55,516 nucleotides of DNA from Sediminibacterium sp. (GCF_019264485.1 NZ_JAHVAA010000010.1:1-55516), one strand, 5' to 3'; positions 26,288-35,056 are shown, numbered from the stretch's first letter. Made by a program: numbers and translations. The notes: generated by a model not told the origin, from the letters alone.

Positions 26288-26308
26288 TCACTTAAACAGG
26301 TTTTGATC

Positions 26309-27562
26309 ATGGAATTAAAGCGCGTTGTTGTAACCGGAATTGGCACCCTCACACCGTTAGGAAATAACCTCTCAGATTATTGGACGGCGTTGATCAATGG
26401 TGTACCCGGGGCAGATAACATTACTTTATTTGATGCTTCTAAATTCAAAACCCGTTTTGCATGTGAGATCAAAGGCTTCGATCCTACCCAATTCATGGAT
26501 CGTAAAGAAGCCCGTAAAACCGATCGCTTTGCGCAACTGGCCATTGCTGCCAGTGAAATGGCAGTAGCCGATGCCGGTATCTCCAAAGACAATGTTGATA
26601 TTGACCGTGTAGGTGTAATCTTCGCCAGTGGTATTGGTGGACTCACTACTTTCCAGGAAGAAGTGATCAACTTTGCCAAAGGGGATGGAACGCCGCGTTT
26701 CAATCCATTCTTTATTCCCAAAATGATCCTGGATATTGCTGCTGGTCTTATCTCCATGCGCCACGGTTTTCGTGGCCCGAACTACGCAGTGGTTAGTGCC
26801 TGTGCATCGAGTACCAATGCTATCATCAGTGCTGTGGATACCATCCGTTTGGGAAAAGCCGATGTCATTGTTTCCGGCGGTGCCGAAGCGGTAATCAGTG
26901 AAGCTGGTTTGGGTGGTTTTAATGCCATGAAAGCCATGAGCGAACGTAACGATGATCCCAAAACGGCCAGTCGCCCTTACGATAAGGACCGCGATGGTTT
27001 TGTAATGGGGGAAGCAGCAGGAGCTTTAATACTGGAAGATTATGAACATGCCATCAGGCGTGGCGCGAAAATTTATTGCGAAATAGCAGGCGGTGGCGCT
27101 ACTGCCGATGCTTATCACCTTACAGCACCACATCCTGAAGGATTGGGTGCACGTAATGTAATGCTGGCTGCATTGAAAGATGCAGGCATGCGTGCCGACG
27201 AAATTGATTACATCAATACACATGGTACTTCAACACCTTTGGGCGATGGCGCCGAGGCAAAAGCCATTACAGAAGTGTTTGGCGACCATGCTTATAACCT
27301 CAATATCAGTGCCACTAAATCAATGACAGGTCATTGCCTGGGAGCTGCGGGTGTTATTGAAGCCATTGCCTGTATCCAGAGTGTTATTCACGATATTATT
27401 CCGCCTACCATCAACCATTTTACCGATGATCCTGAACTGGATCCGAAATTGAATTTCACTTTCAATCAGGCACAAAAAAGAACGGTACGTGCTGCATTGA
27501 GCAATACCTTTGGTTTTGGAGGGCATAACGCCTGTGTGATTGTAAAAAAATATTCAGCCTAA
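26309..27562 (+). CDS. fabF: 3-oxoacyl-[acyl-carrier-protein] synthase II
   Basis: A 417-residue condensing enzyme elongating acyl-ACP with malonyl-ACP. The nucleophile cysteine lies in VVSACASSTNAI near residue 163. The two histidines are in NTHGTSTPLGD and SMTGHCLGAAGV, and FGFGGHNAC closes the protein. The ATG at 26309 (MELKRVVVTGIGTLTPLG) is chosen over a TTG six bases upstream. It is followed by rnc after 3 bases. Confidence 0.96.
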   Translation: MELKRVVVTGIGTLTPLGNNLSDYWTALINGVPGADNITLFDASKFKTRFACEIKGFDPTQFMDRKEARKTDRFAQLAIAASEMAVADAGISKDNVDIDRVGVIFASGIGGLTTFQEEVINFAKGDGTPRFNPFFIPKMILDIAAGLISMRHGFRGPNYAVVSACASSTNAIISAVDTIRLGKADVIVSGGAEAVISEAGLGGFNAMKAMSERNDDPKTASRPYDKDRDGFVMGEAAGALILEDYEHAIRRGAKIYCEIAGGGATADAYHLTAPHPEGLGARNVMLAALKDAGMRADEIDYINTHGTSTPLGDGAEAKAITEVFGDHAYNLNISATKSMTGHCLGAAGVIEAIACIQSVIHDIIPPTINHFTDDPELDPKLNFTFNQAQKRTVRAALSNTFGFGGHNACVIVKKYSA

Positions 27563-27565
27563 TCT

Positions 27566-28279
27566 GTGCAGTTTTTCAAACGACTTTTTTCATCCAGCTC
27601 ACCCGACGCCTCTTTTGAAGCCCAACTGAAAAATGTGCTGGGCCTGAAGCCGGGTAACCTGCTTATCTACCGGACTGCACTTAGCCACCGTTCCGTAAAA
27701 GACACTCCAGAAGAAAATAATGAACGCCTCGAATACCTCGGCGATGCAGTTTTAAGTGCTGTTGTGGCCGATTATCTTTTCAAACGTTATCCATACAAAG
27801 GCGAGGGTTTTCTTACCGAAATGCGCAGCAAAATGGTGAACCGCCAGCAACTCAATGATATTGCCCTGAAAATGGGATTGCGCAAACTTACTTTCTACAA
27901 CAAATTCGACAGTTCGCTGAAAGGAAGCCAGATTTTTGGTAATACACTCGAAGCTGTAGTAGGTGCCGTGTATCTCGATAAAGGATACGAAAAAACCCAG
28001 CATTGGGTACTCAAGCAGATCGTGATACCCCATATGTTTGTAGACGATCTGGAATCGGTAGATATTAACCTCAAGAACAAACTGATTGGCTGGGCCAGTA
28101 AACATGGCAAAACCCTTTCATTTGACCTCGCCGATGAAAAAATGGAAGGCTCCCGCCGGCTTTTTACCATCCACATTATGCTCGACGGCGAATTATTATC
28201 AATAGGGAAAGGATACAATAAAAAAGATGCTTCTCAGGTTGCTGCTCAGGTAGCAGTTGAGAAACTGGGGTTGCAATAG
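27566..28279 (+). CDS. rnc: Ribonuclease III
   Basis: A 237-residue double-strand-specific ribonuclease for rRNA and mRNA processing. The signature NERLEYLGDAVLSAVVADYL is near residues 52-71 and the second acidic site is in FGNTLEAVVGAVYLDKGY. Residues about 165-237 form the double-stranded RNA-binding domain ending KDASQVAAQVAVEKLGLQ. It starts with GTG right after fabF. Confidence 0.95.
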   Translation: MQFFKRLFSSSSPDASFEAQLKNVLGLKPGNLLIYRTALSHRSVKDTPEENNERLEYLGDAVLSAVVADYLFKRYPYKGEGFLTEMRSKMVNRQQLNDIALKMGLRKLTFYNKFDSSLKGSQIFGNTLEAVVGAVYLDKGYEKTQHWVLKQIVIPHMFVDDLESVDINLKNKLIGWASKHGKTLSFDLADEKMEGSRRLFTIHIMLDGELLSIGKGYNKKDASQVAAQVAVEKLGLQ

Positions 28280-28280
28280 A

Positions 28281-28370
28281 GAACAGAAGAACAGAGAAAT
28301 ATCCAATTTTCAATGTTAAGGGAGAAAATCTCCCCTGTTTGAAAATTGGATATTCCTCTGTTTCTCTGTT
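28281..28370. repeat. Inverted repeat, AACAGAGAAATATC family, copy 2
   Basis: Left arm 28281-28312 and right arm 28340-28370 pair over about 30 bases with few mismatches (core AGAAATATCCAATTTTCA / TGAAAATTGGATATTCCT). It lies between convergent rnc and the epimerase gene; the epimerase TAA stop falls in its right edge. GGGAGA/TCTCCC around 28319-28334 adds an inner stem. Confidence 0.9.
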
Positions 28371-28774
28371 TATTCCCGCCTTTCCTGACACAGCTCCACC
28401 AACACCCCATTCGTTCCTTTTGGGTGAAGAAAGCATACCAGTTTATTATCGGCGCCTTTTTTGGGTGTTTCATTCAGCAATTGGAAGCCAAGTGCTTGTA
28501 AACGTGTCATTTCTGCCTCAATATCAGCTACTTCGAAGGCAATATGGTGCATACCTTCCCCTTTTTTCTCGATGAACCTGGCAATTACGCCCTCGGGATC
28601 GGTACTTTCCAGCAACTCTATTTTAGTGTCGCCCACCTGAAAAAAAGCGGTATTCACCTTTTCAGACGCAACGGTCTCGGTTTTATAGCAGGGTGTAGAC
28701 AATAACTGCTCAAATAATGGGATGGCTTCTGCAAAATTTTTGACGGCAAGGCCAATATGCTCAACTTTTAACAT
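28370..28774 (-). CDS. mce: Methylmalonyl-CoA epimerase
   Basis: A 134-residue glyoxalase-fold protein (VEHIGLAVKNFAEAIPLFEQ) interconverting methylmalonyl-CoA epimers in propionate metabolism. Metal ligands are expected at H6 in VEHIGLAV, Q47-type in AFFQVGDTKIELLE, H in GMHHIAFEV and E in VLVELCQE. The start at 28774 (MLKVEHIGLAV) is standard; a longer frame to 28882 overlaps the iscS promoter region and is rejected. Confidence 0.9.
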   Translation of the reverse strand: MLKVEHIGLAVKNFAEAIPLFEQLLSTPCYKTETVASEKVNTAFFQVGDTKIELLESTDPEGVIARFIEKKGEGMHHIAFEVADIEAEMTRLQALGFQLLNETPKKGADNKLVCFLHPKGTNGVLVELCQERRE

Positions 28775-28861
28775 AATTCTTTGTTTTAAATAAGGCTTTC
28801 GATTTGTGAAAAAAAGCCGTGGGAAGCGGTTTTCAGTTCCGCAAGTATAAACCGATTGACG

Positions 28862-28869
28862 TATTTTTG
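28862..28869 (+). promoter_or_regulatory. -7 promoter box upstream of iscS
   Basis: TATTTTTG is an exact TAnnTTTG 30 bases before the iscS ATG. No matching upstream box is clear. The leader is short and has no obvious IscR-type site. Confidence 0.6.
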
Positions 28870-28899
28870 TACTTATAAGCAAGCAAATTTCTGTGTACT

Positions 28900-30117
28900 A
28901 TGTTGAAATTACCGATTTACCTTGATAACAATGCCACCACACCGATGGATCCGCGTGTGCTGGAAGCGATGATACCCTATTTTACCGAGCATTTTGGTAA
29001 TGCAGCAAGTCGTAACCACCCATTCGGATGGCAGGCAGAAGAAGCAGTTGATTATGCCCGTGAACAGGTGGCCAAACTGATTGGTGCCGATCCGAAAGAA
29101 ATTATTTTCACCTCTGGCGCCACAGAAGGCGATAACCTGGGTATTAAGGGGGTATATGAAATGTATGCCAGTAAGGGTAATCATATCATTACCTGTACCA
29201 CAGAACATAAAGCAGTACTCGATACCTGTAAACATATTGAGCGTTCAGGTGGTGAAGTAACTTACCTGGAAGTAAATCCTGAAGGATTGGTTGACCTGAA
29301 AGAACTGGAAGCAGCCATCAAACCCACTACCATACTTATTGCGCTCATGTATGCCAATAATGAAATTGGGGTAATTCAGCCTGTAAAAGAAATCAGCGCT
29401 ATTGCCCGTAAACATGGCGTACTGTTTTTTACCGATGGCACACAGGCAGTAGGTAAGATACCCGTGGATGTGAACAAAGATGGAATTGATATCATGGCCT
29501 TCACAGGTCATAAAATGTATGGCCCTAAAGGGGTAGGTGCCTTGTATGTACGCAGAAAAAATCCACGTGTAAAAGTAACGGCACAGATGGACGGTGGTGG
29601 ACATGAAAGAGGTATGCGTAGTGGTACATTGAATGTTCCCGGTATTGTAGGTTTTGGTAAAGCCTGTGAACTGGCCCGTTTAGAAATGGCCGATGATGCT
29701 GCCAGACTGAGTAAACTGCGTGATAAACTGGAAACAGCTTTATTACAACTTGAAGAAGCATATGTAAATGGAAGCCGTGAACATCGTTTACCACATGTAA
29801 GTAATATTTCATTCAAATATGTGGAAGGTGAAGGTTTGATGATGGGCTTTAACAAAAACATTGCCCTTTCATCTGGTTCAGCCTGTACCTCTGCTTCACT
29901 CGAGCCAAGTTATGTATTAAAAGCATTGGGATTGGGAGATGATCTGGCACACAGTTCGCTGCGTTTCGGATTGGGCAGGTTTACCACAGAAGAACAGATT
30001 GACTATACCATTAAAGCGGTAAGTGAAACTGTTTTAAAACTGAGAGAAATGAGTCCGCTCTGGGAAATGTTCAAAGAAGGTATTGACCTCAACAGCATTG
30101 AGTGGGCACACCACTGA
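28900..30117 (+). CDS. iscS: Cysteine desulfurase
   Basis: A 405-residue PLP enzyme mobilising sulfur from cysteine for Fe-S cluster assembly. [12 protein letters not shown] opens the fold, the PLP lysine is in [11 protein letters not shown] near residue 207 and the active-site cysteine in [17 protein letters not shown] near residue 329. The C-terminus SIEWAHH is the IscU-interacting tail typical of IscS. It is followed by a repeat and iscU. Confidence 0.96.
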   Translation: MLKLPIYLDNNATTPMDPRVLEAMIPYFTEHFGNAASRNHPFGWQAEEAVDYAREQVAKLIGADPKEIIFTSGATEGDNLGIKGVYEMYASKGNHIITCTTEHKAVLDTCKHIERSGGEVTYLEVNPEGLVDLKELEAAIKPTTILIALMYANNEIGVIQPVKEISAIARKHGVLFFTDGTQAVGKIPVDVNKDGIDIMAFTGHKMYGPKGVGALYVRRKNPRVKVTAQMDGGGHERGMRSGTLNVPGIVGFGKACELARLEMADDAARLSKLRDKLETALLQLEEAYVNGSREHRLPHVSNISFKYVEGEGLMMGFNKNIALSSGSACTSASLEPSYVLKALGLGDDLAHSSLRFGLGRFTTEEQIDYTIKAVSETVLKLREMSPLWEMFKEGIDLNSIEWAHH

Positions 30118-30240
30118 TAATTTGAAAATGAGGTGATTTGGAAATTTGGAAATGAGAAGCAGGTTATATGCTTTTCATTTTCAAATTTCCAAATTTCCAA
30201 ATTTCCAAATTGATAAGATTTTCAAATTTTTAAATTGATT
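30118..30240. repeat. Inverted repeat, CCAAATTT family, copy 1
   Basis: Arms 30136-30159 and 30171-30194 pair over 24 bases with two mismatches (ATTTGGAAATTTGGAAATG). The right arm extends as tandem CCAAATTT words to about 30212, and a diverged TTCAAATTT patch follows. It occupies the whole iscS-iscU gap inside what should be one operon. Confidence 0.88.
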
Positions 30241-30245
30241 CAACC

Positions 30246-30665
30246 ATGGCATATTCAGAAAAAGTAATCGATCATTACAATAACCCCAAGAATGTGGGTA
30301 CGCTAGACAAAGCGAAAACAAATGTAGGAACCGGTCTGGTGGGTGCACCAGAATGTGGAGATGTAATGCGTCTTCAGATTGAAGTAGACGATGCAACAGG
30401 TGTTATTACCGATGCTAAATTCAAAACCTTTGGTTGCGGATCAGCTATTGCATCTTCATCACTGGCTACAGAATGGCTGAAAGGTAAAACGGTTGACCAG
30501 GCAGTAGAAATTGATAATATGGATCTGGTGGAAGAACTGAATCTTCCTCCGGTGAAAATTCACTGTTCTGTACTGGCCGAAGATGCCATTAAAGCCGCTA
30601 TCAACGACTACCGTAAAAAGAACGGCCTGGAAGAGTTGGTATTTGAAGAGAAAGGCGTACACTAA
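30246..30665 (+). CDS. iscU: Fe-S cluster assembly scaffold
   Basis: A 139-residue IscU. The three cluster-ligand cysteines are in GAPECGDVMRL, TFGCGSAIASSS and IHCSVLAEDAI, with the D/H-containing motif conserved. It receives sulfur from IscS and iron to build 2Fe-2S clusters. It sits between iscS and iscA, with no hscA, hscB or ferredoxin gene following. Confidence 0.96.
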   Translation: MAYSEKVIDHYNNPKNVGTLDKAKTNVGTGLVGAPECGDVMRLQIEVDDATGVITDAKFKTFGCGSAIASSSLATEWLKGKTVDQAVEIDNMDLVEELNLPPVKIHCSVLAEDAIKAAINDYRKKNGLEELVFEEKGVH

Positions 30666-30713
30666 TCAGCATAAGGTTATCTTATGTCATGAACCATTTT
30701 AACTATTAGCCAA

Positions 30714-31064
30714 ATGGTAGCAACAGAAAACAGCATATACGTAAGCGATAAGGCAAAAAAGAAAGTGCAGCAATTGATGGAAGATGCAGGTGTAACAGGA
30801 GATGCTTCATATTTTCTGAGAGTGGGTGTTGTAGGTGGTGGCTGTTCCGGATTGAGTTATAAACTCGATTTTGATAACGAGATCAAACCAATGGATCAGG
30901 TATTTGAGGATAATGGCGTTAAAGTGGTAACCGATCTGAAAAGCTTTTTATACCTCGTGAATACTGAACTTGATTTCTCTGACGGATTGAATGGCAAAGG
31001 GTTTTATTTTAATAATCCCAATGCCAGCAGAAGTTGTGGATGCGGGGAGAGTTTTGCGGTGTAA
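30714..31064 (+). CDS. iscA: Fe-S cluster carrier protein, A-type
   Basis: A 116-residue HesB/IscA family protein. The conserved cysteines appear as GGGCSGLSYKLDF and the C-terminal SRSCGCGESFAV. It passes Fe-S clusters to apo-enzymes. ErpA or SufA would look similar; its position behind iscU favours IscA. A terminator hairpin follows 25 bases after its stop. Confidence 0.92.
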   Translation: MVATENSIYVSDKAKKKVQQLMEDAGVTGDASYFLRVGVVGGGCSGLSYKLDFDNEIKPMDQVFEDNGVKVVTDLKSFLYLVNTELDFSDGLNGKGFYFNNPNASRSCGCGESFAV

Positions 31065-31089
31065 ATGAAATTAAAAATGAAATTTTTTA

Positions 31090-31119
31090 GACCTGGACGA
31101 AAGTCCGGGTCTTTTTTTA
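31090..31119 (+). terminator. Intrinsic terminator of the isc operon
   Basis: GACCTGGAC-GAAA-GTCCGGGTC (31090-31111) forms a 9-base stem with one G-T pair and a GNRA tetraloop, followed by seven T. Its palindromic core resembles the REP-type units that begin directly after it, so it may be a repeat copy recruited as terminator. Confidence 0.88.
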
Positions 31120-31512
31120 TCCCGGATTGAAATCCGGGGCAGGGATGGTGAGTGGTTTGTGTTTGTGGAGCACCCTTTCAATTTATGGGTTCCAATAACC
31201 CATTTTTTATCCCGGATTGAAATCCGGGGCAGGGATGGAAAGGTTGCTTGTGTTTAGGAGGAGTCCTAATAACGAATCAATTCAATTACCCTTGGATTTC
31301 AATCTTTCTTTTTATCCGGGATTGAAATCCGGGGCAGGGATGATGGTGAGCGGTTTGTGTTTGTCGAGCATCCTTGCAATTAGATGGGTTCAAATAATCC
31401 ATTTTACCCCGGATTGAAATCCGAGGCAGAGATAGATAAGCGGGCTATGTTTACGAAGAACCCTCCTAATGAATCAATTCAAAATAACCCTGCCCCGGAC
31501 TTTAGTCCGGGA
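31119..31512. repeat. REP-like palindromic array beside the Y1 transposase gene
   Basis: Five palindromic units: 31119-31145, 31209-31236 (both CCCGGATTGAAATCCGGGG then CAGGGATG), 31314-31342 (CCGGGATTGAAATCCGG), 31405-31431 (CCCGGATTGAAATCCGAGG) and an inverted unit CCCGGACTTTAGTCCGGG near 31494-31511. Spacers of about 60-80 bases alternate in type: units 1 and 3 share GGTTTGTGTTTGT and a GGGTT...AA-CC hairpin, units 2 and 4 share CCTAAT-AATCAATTCAA. The approximate period is thus 196 bases. Small open frames across it are by-products. Confidence 0.88.
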
Positions 31513-31599
31513 GAAATAAAGCGCAGGAGATGCTCCGCAACAAGATTCCGTAGAAATACGCAGTGAAAAAGTTTGAAATTGTATGCAATTTTTTTCTTT

Positions 31600-32037
31600 A
31601 TGCCACATTCAACTGTTTATCTGCATTATGTCTGGAGTACAAAGTATCGAAATCCTATTTTACTGCCATCTGTAAAAGAAGTTTTGGTAAAGCATATTAA
31701 AAGCAACGCATTCAAACATAAGATACATATTGTATCGATTAATGGGCATTTGGATCATTTACATTGTCTAGTACGTTTAAAAGCGGGACAAACGATAGAT
31801 GGCGTAATTAAGTTGATAAAGGGAGAATCTGCCAGATGGTTCAATGAATATTACAAAAATTTACAACTGGTATGGCAGGCAGATTATTTTGTGGCATCAG
31901 TCAACAGATCAGGACTTGAGCGGGTGACCCGATATATTGAGCAACAGGAAAAACATCATGCAAGGGTATCTTTTGAGGAGGAATACCAGGCAATTATCAA
32001 ACATCATAAAGATTTTGAGGAACGAGTGGAAGATTAA
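31600..32037 (+). CDS. IS200-like Y1 transposase, REP-associated (RAYT) type
   Basis: A 145-residue HUH endonuclease. The histidine pair is H53/H55 in GHLDHLHCLV and the nucleophilic tyrosine is Y112 in VTRYIEQQEKHH. The length and the HxH plus single-Tyr layout are those of IS200/TnpA relatives. Enzymes of this type cut and join single-stranded DNA at hairpins. The gene has no companion TnpB and no evident IS ends, but lies directly after a palindromic array, as RAYT genes do. The ATG at 31600 is preferred to an upstream TTG. A stem ending in TTTT follows (32038-32064). Confidence 0.88.
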   Translation: MPHSTVYLHYVWSTKYRNPILLPSVKEVLVKHIKSNAFKHKIHIVSINGHLDHLHCLVRLKAGQTIDGVIKLIKGESARWFNEYYKNLQLVWQADYFVASVNRSGLERVTRYIEQQEKHHARVSFEEEYQAIIKHHKDFEERVED

Positions 32038-32064
32038 GAGACCCGGCATAACCGGGCCTCTTTT
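32038..32064 (+). terminator. Hairpin after the transposase gene
   Basis: GAGACCCGG-CATAA-CCGGGCCTC (one mismatch) followed by TTTT, starting at the end of the transposase coding sequence. It may be the transposase terminator. Its CCCGG/CCGGG stem also resembles the REP units, so it could mark the other side of the array. Confidence 0.7.
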
Positions 32065-32094
32065 CCAAAAACCAGCATTTGTAGAAACAGATGC

Positions 32095-32457
32095 TTAAAC
32101 TCTATCGGGTGCTGTTGGAGCATCCGGTGGAGTTGATTTTGCCGGAGTTTTTGGTTTCGCCGGCGGTGGAGGAGGTGGAATATTTTTATTCATCTTGATC
32201 TTTATTTTTTCAGGAGGTGGCGGCGGAGCTGGCTGCTCTGGCTTGCGAATTACTGTGGGCGGCTCAACCAGGGGTGGTGGCGGTGGTTTGGGTACTTTTG
32301 ATTTTTTGTTACTTTTTACGGTAACAGGTAAAGCATCTCTACCATCTACTACCTCAATTTTTTCAGCTTTAGCGGGTTTCGACGGCTTATGCTGTGCCTG
32401 GGTAAATAAACCTACACCCAATAAGCATATCAACAGGAGTGTCAATTTTAATTTCAT
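32095..32457 (-). CDS. Secreted proline-rich protein
   Basis: A 120-residue protein with a signal peptide (MKLKLTLLLICLLGVGLFTQAQ) and a mature part made of Pro-rich runs (PKPPPPPLVEPP, QPAPPPPPEKIKIKMNKNI, PPPPPPAKPKTPAKS). No enzyme domain. It is likely an exported, disordered linker or wall-associated protein. The ATG at 32457 is chosen since it begins the signal peptide; a longer frame to 32508 adds 17 residues without one. The Gly-rich frame on the other strand is its shadow. Confidence 0.75.
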   Translation of the reverse strand: MKLKLTLLLICLLGVGLFTQAQHKPSKPAKAEKIEVVDGRDALPVTVKSNKKSKVPKPPPPPLVEPPTVIRKPEQPAPPPPPEKIKIKMNKNIPPPPPPAKPKTPAKSTPPDAPTAPDRV

Positions 32458-32549
32458 ACGGGTATTTTTAAATGGGATGCGTTTTGTGGATGATTCCATA
32501 AAGAACACATAAAATATACAGGAACGGTATTCGTATGCGATAGAACATT

Positions 32550-32557
32550 TAGTTTTG
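32550..32557 (+). promoter_or_regulatory. Candidate -7 box upstream of gldF
   Basis: TAGTTTTG fits TAnnTTTG and ends only five bases before the gldF ATG (32563). If used, the gldFG message would be leaderless or nearly so. Confidence 0.45.
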
Positions 32558-32562
32558 ACCCT

Positions 32563-33285
32563 ATGTGGATCATTTGCAAGAAAGAATGGAACCAGTTTTT
32601 CAGTAGCCTGACTGGCTATATTGCCATTGCTGTATTTCTGCTTATTACCGGGCTCGTGTTATTTGTGTTTCCCGACACCAGTATACTCGAATTCGGATAT
32701 GCAAGTCTGGCCGGCTTTTTCAGCCTTGCACCGTGGATACTTTTATTCATGGTACCCACCGTTACCATGCGTAGTTTTTCGGATGAATACCGTCAGGGTA
32801 ATTTTGAAATATTGAGAACACTTCCGCTTACATCGGGTCAACTGGTTTGGGGTAAATTTTTTGGCGCCATGCTGATTGTTTGCTGCGCCATATTACCAAC
32901 AGTTATATATGCTTTCTCCATCCATGCATTGAGTGTAACCGGTGGAATTGATATAGGTGCAACCGTAGGTAGTTATATCGGACTTTTACTTTTAGGAGCT
33001 GTATTTACTGCTATTGGTATTTGCACGAGCAGTTATACCAATAATACAGTAGTAGCATTTATTGCAGGAGCGTTTATTTGTTTCCTTCTGTATAACGGGT
33101 TTGATGCGATAAGCAAACTTTCTGTATTTAGTGGCGGCTCAGACTATTACCTCGAAATGCTGGGAATCAATTTTCATTACCGCAGCATCAGCAGGGGAGT
33201 GATCCGGATCAATGACCTGATTTATTTCGCAGGTCTTATTGGCTTCTTTTTATTCCTCACCCAAAGAAACCTGTTGAACAGATAA
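32563..33285 (+). CDS. gldF: Gliding-motility ABC transporter permease GldF
   Basis: A 240-residue integral membrane protein of the ABC-2 permease type with about six membrane segments. It opens WIICKKEWNQFFSSLTGYIA and contains MRSFSDEYRQGNFEILRTLPL, a highly typical GldF segment. With GldG and the ATPase GldA (not in this window) it forms a transporter linked to gliding in Bacteroidota. Its stop codon overlaps the gldG start by one base (TAATG). Confidence 0.93.
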   Translation: MWIICKKEWNQFFSSLTGYIAIAVFLLITGLVLFVFPDTSILEFGYASLAGFFSLAPWILLFMVPTVTMRSFSDEYRQGNFEILRTLPLTSGQLVWGKFFGAMLIVCCAILPTVIYAFSIHALSVTGGIDIGATVGSYIGLLLLGAVFTAIGICTSSYTNNTVVAFIAGAFICFLLYNGFDAISKLSVFSGGSDYYLEMLGINFHYRSISRGVIRINDLIYFAGLIGFFLFLTQRNLLNR

Positions 33286-35033
33286 TGATGCAGAAATTAT
33301 TACAACATAAATATGGCTGGCTGGGTATACTTACTGTATTGCTGGTACTCATTTATCTTTCTGCAGGTATAGGTTTCAGAACCGATCTTACTGCTGATAA
33401 AAGATACAGCCTTACAAATGCCACAAAACAACTGCTGACGAATATAGACTCAGCAATTGAAATACACGTATTTCTTACCGGTGAGCTACCAGCGGATTAC
33501 AAAAAATTATCTGTTGCTACGGAGGAACTGCTCGACGATTTTAAATCGCTCTCAGGTAACCTGGTTCGGGTAAAATTTGAAAAACCCGGCGAAGATTTTC
33601 CCAACGATACGGCCCGGGCCATATTATACGATAGTCTTGCACGGCTCGGTGTGGTTTTTGAACGGAATGAAATAACAAGTACCGATAAATCTACCGCGCA
33701 GCTAATAATGCCATCTGCACTGGTGGTATATGGCAACAGAAAGCCCGTTGCTGTAGATCTCCGCAGCAGCCGAAAAGTATTCAGGCAATACAATATTATG
33801 AATGATGTAGAGCCATTGGAGGATAAAGAAGCAACAAGAAATGCTGCAGAAGCTTTGCTGGAATACAAATTTGCCAATGCCATTGATAAACTCACAAGAA
33901 AAACCATACCCACCATTGCCTACCTCGTGGGAAACGGCGAACCGGTTGATCTGAAAGTAAACGATTTGGGCGAAAGCCTTCGTAATGAATACAGACTTGC
34001 CGTGTTTGACCTGAAACAGGCTTATCCCGATCCTGCATTAATAGATGCAATGATTATTGTAAAACCTACAGAAACATTTACAGAAGAAGATAAACTGAAA
34101 CTCGATCAATACGTCATGAATGGCGGTAAACTGCTCTGGTTTGTTGATAAACTGCATGCAGAACTCGACAGCCTGATGAGAAGTCAGGCCGAATACACTG
34201 CTTTCGACCGTGGACTTGATATCGATGACCTGTTATTTAAATATGGGGTACGAATTAACGGCGACCTGCTGCAAGACCTGAACTGCTCTAAAATACCCAT
34301 TGTGGTTGGACGTAATCCAGACGGGTCTCCGAATATGCAGAGGGTACCATGGCCTTATTATCCATTCCTTTCGTCGCAGACTGATAACCCTATTTCAAAA
34401 AATATAGACAGGGTATTACCCATTTTCCCGTCGAGTATTGATACGGTGAAAGCACCGGGTATACAGAAAACAATTTTACTGGCATCTGATACAAACAGCC
34501 GTCGCATTTCTTCTCCGGCAATGGTATCGATTAACAGTGTTAAAAATGAAGAGGACCTGCTTAGTTTCAATAATAGTTTTGTACCGGTAGCTGTTTTGCT
34601 GGAAGGTGCTTTTCAATCTCTGTTTGCCAACAGAGCCAGTGCCGCTTTGATGGATGCTGTTCAGAAAACCACCAACCGCCCTTTTTTAAGACAGGCTGTA
34701 AAACCGGGAAAACAGATAGTAGTATCAGATGCAGATATTGTTACCAATTCGGTAAGTAATACAACAGGTCCTTTACCAATGGGTGAGCTGCCTTTTGAGG
34801 GATACCGATTTGCCAACCGTGAATTTTTCCTGAACTGTGTAGATTATCTGGTAAGTAATAACGGCTTATTTGAAAGCAGGAATAAAACAATTGTTCTCAG
34901 GTTGCTTGATAAAGAAAAAATTTCTTTGCAGAAAAACACCTGGCAGTTTATTAATATTGTTGCCCCTCTTTTGTTACTGGCCATAGCCGGTGCCATACTT
35001 CAGTGGCGAAGAAAAAAGAAATATGGTCTTTGA
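33285..35033 (+). CDS. gldG: Gliding-motility ABC transporter auxiliary protein GldG
   Basis: A 582-residue protein with one N-terminal membrane segment (about residues 12-30), a large extracytoplasmic region with the ABC-auxiliary pattern (AIEIHVFLTGELPADYKKL, PTIAYLVGNGE, DQYVMNGGKLLWFVD), and a C-terminal membrane helix (FINIVAPLLLLAIAGAIL) followed by a basic tail. It partners GldF. Two adjacent ATG codons (33285, 33288) could start it. Confidence 0.93.
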   Translation: MMQKLLQHKYGWLGILTVLLVLIYLSAGIGFRTDLTADKRYSLTNATKQLLTNIDSAIEIHVFLTGELPADYKKLSVATEELLDDFKSLSGNLVRVKFEKPGEDFPNDTARAILYDSLARLGVVFERNEITSTDKSTAQLIMPSALVVYGNRKPVAVDLRSSRKVFRQYNIMNDVEPLEDKEATRNAAEALLEYKFANAIDKLTRKTIPTIAYLVGNGEPVDLKVNDLGESLRNEYRLAVFDLKQAYPDPALIDAMIIVKPTETFTEEDKLKLDQYVMNGGKLLWFVDKLHAELDSLMRSQAEYTAFDRGLDIDDLLFKYGVRINGDLLQDLNCSKIPIVVGRNPDGSPNMQRVPWPYYPFLSSQTDNPISKNIDRVLPIFPSSIDTVKAPGIQKTILLASDTNSRRISSPAMVSINSVKNEEDLLSFNNSFVPVAVLLEGAFQSLFANRASAALMDAVQKTTNRPFLRQAVKPGKQIVVSDADIVTNSVSNTTGPLPMGELPFEGYRFANREFFLNCVDYLVSNNGLFESRNKTIVLRLLDKEKISLQKNTWQFINIVAPLLLLAIAGAILQWRRKKKYGL

Positions 35034-35056
35034 GTGTCTGCCATTGTGCGGAACGC

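Noticed and set aside
31119..31512. Possible CRISPR array
   Set aside because: Only five units, palindromic with one inverted, spacers of unequal length that resemble each other in alternation, and no cas genes.
31217..31566. Two short plus-strand frames with LKSGAGM/LKSEAEI repeats
   Set aside because: They are translations of the REP-like array and carry no independent coding signal.
32195..32512. Gly-rich plus-strand frame opposite the proline-rich gene
   Set aside because: The minus-strand frame has a proper signal peptide; GGGGG runs are simply the complement of proline codons.
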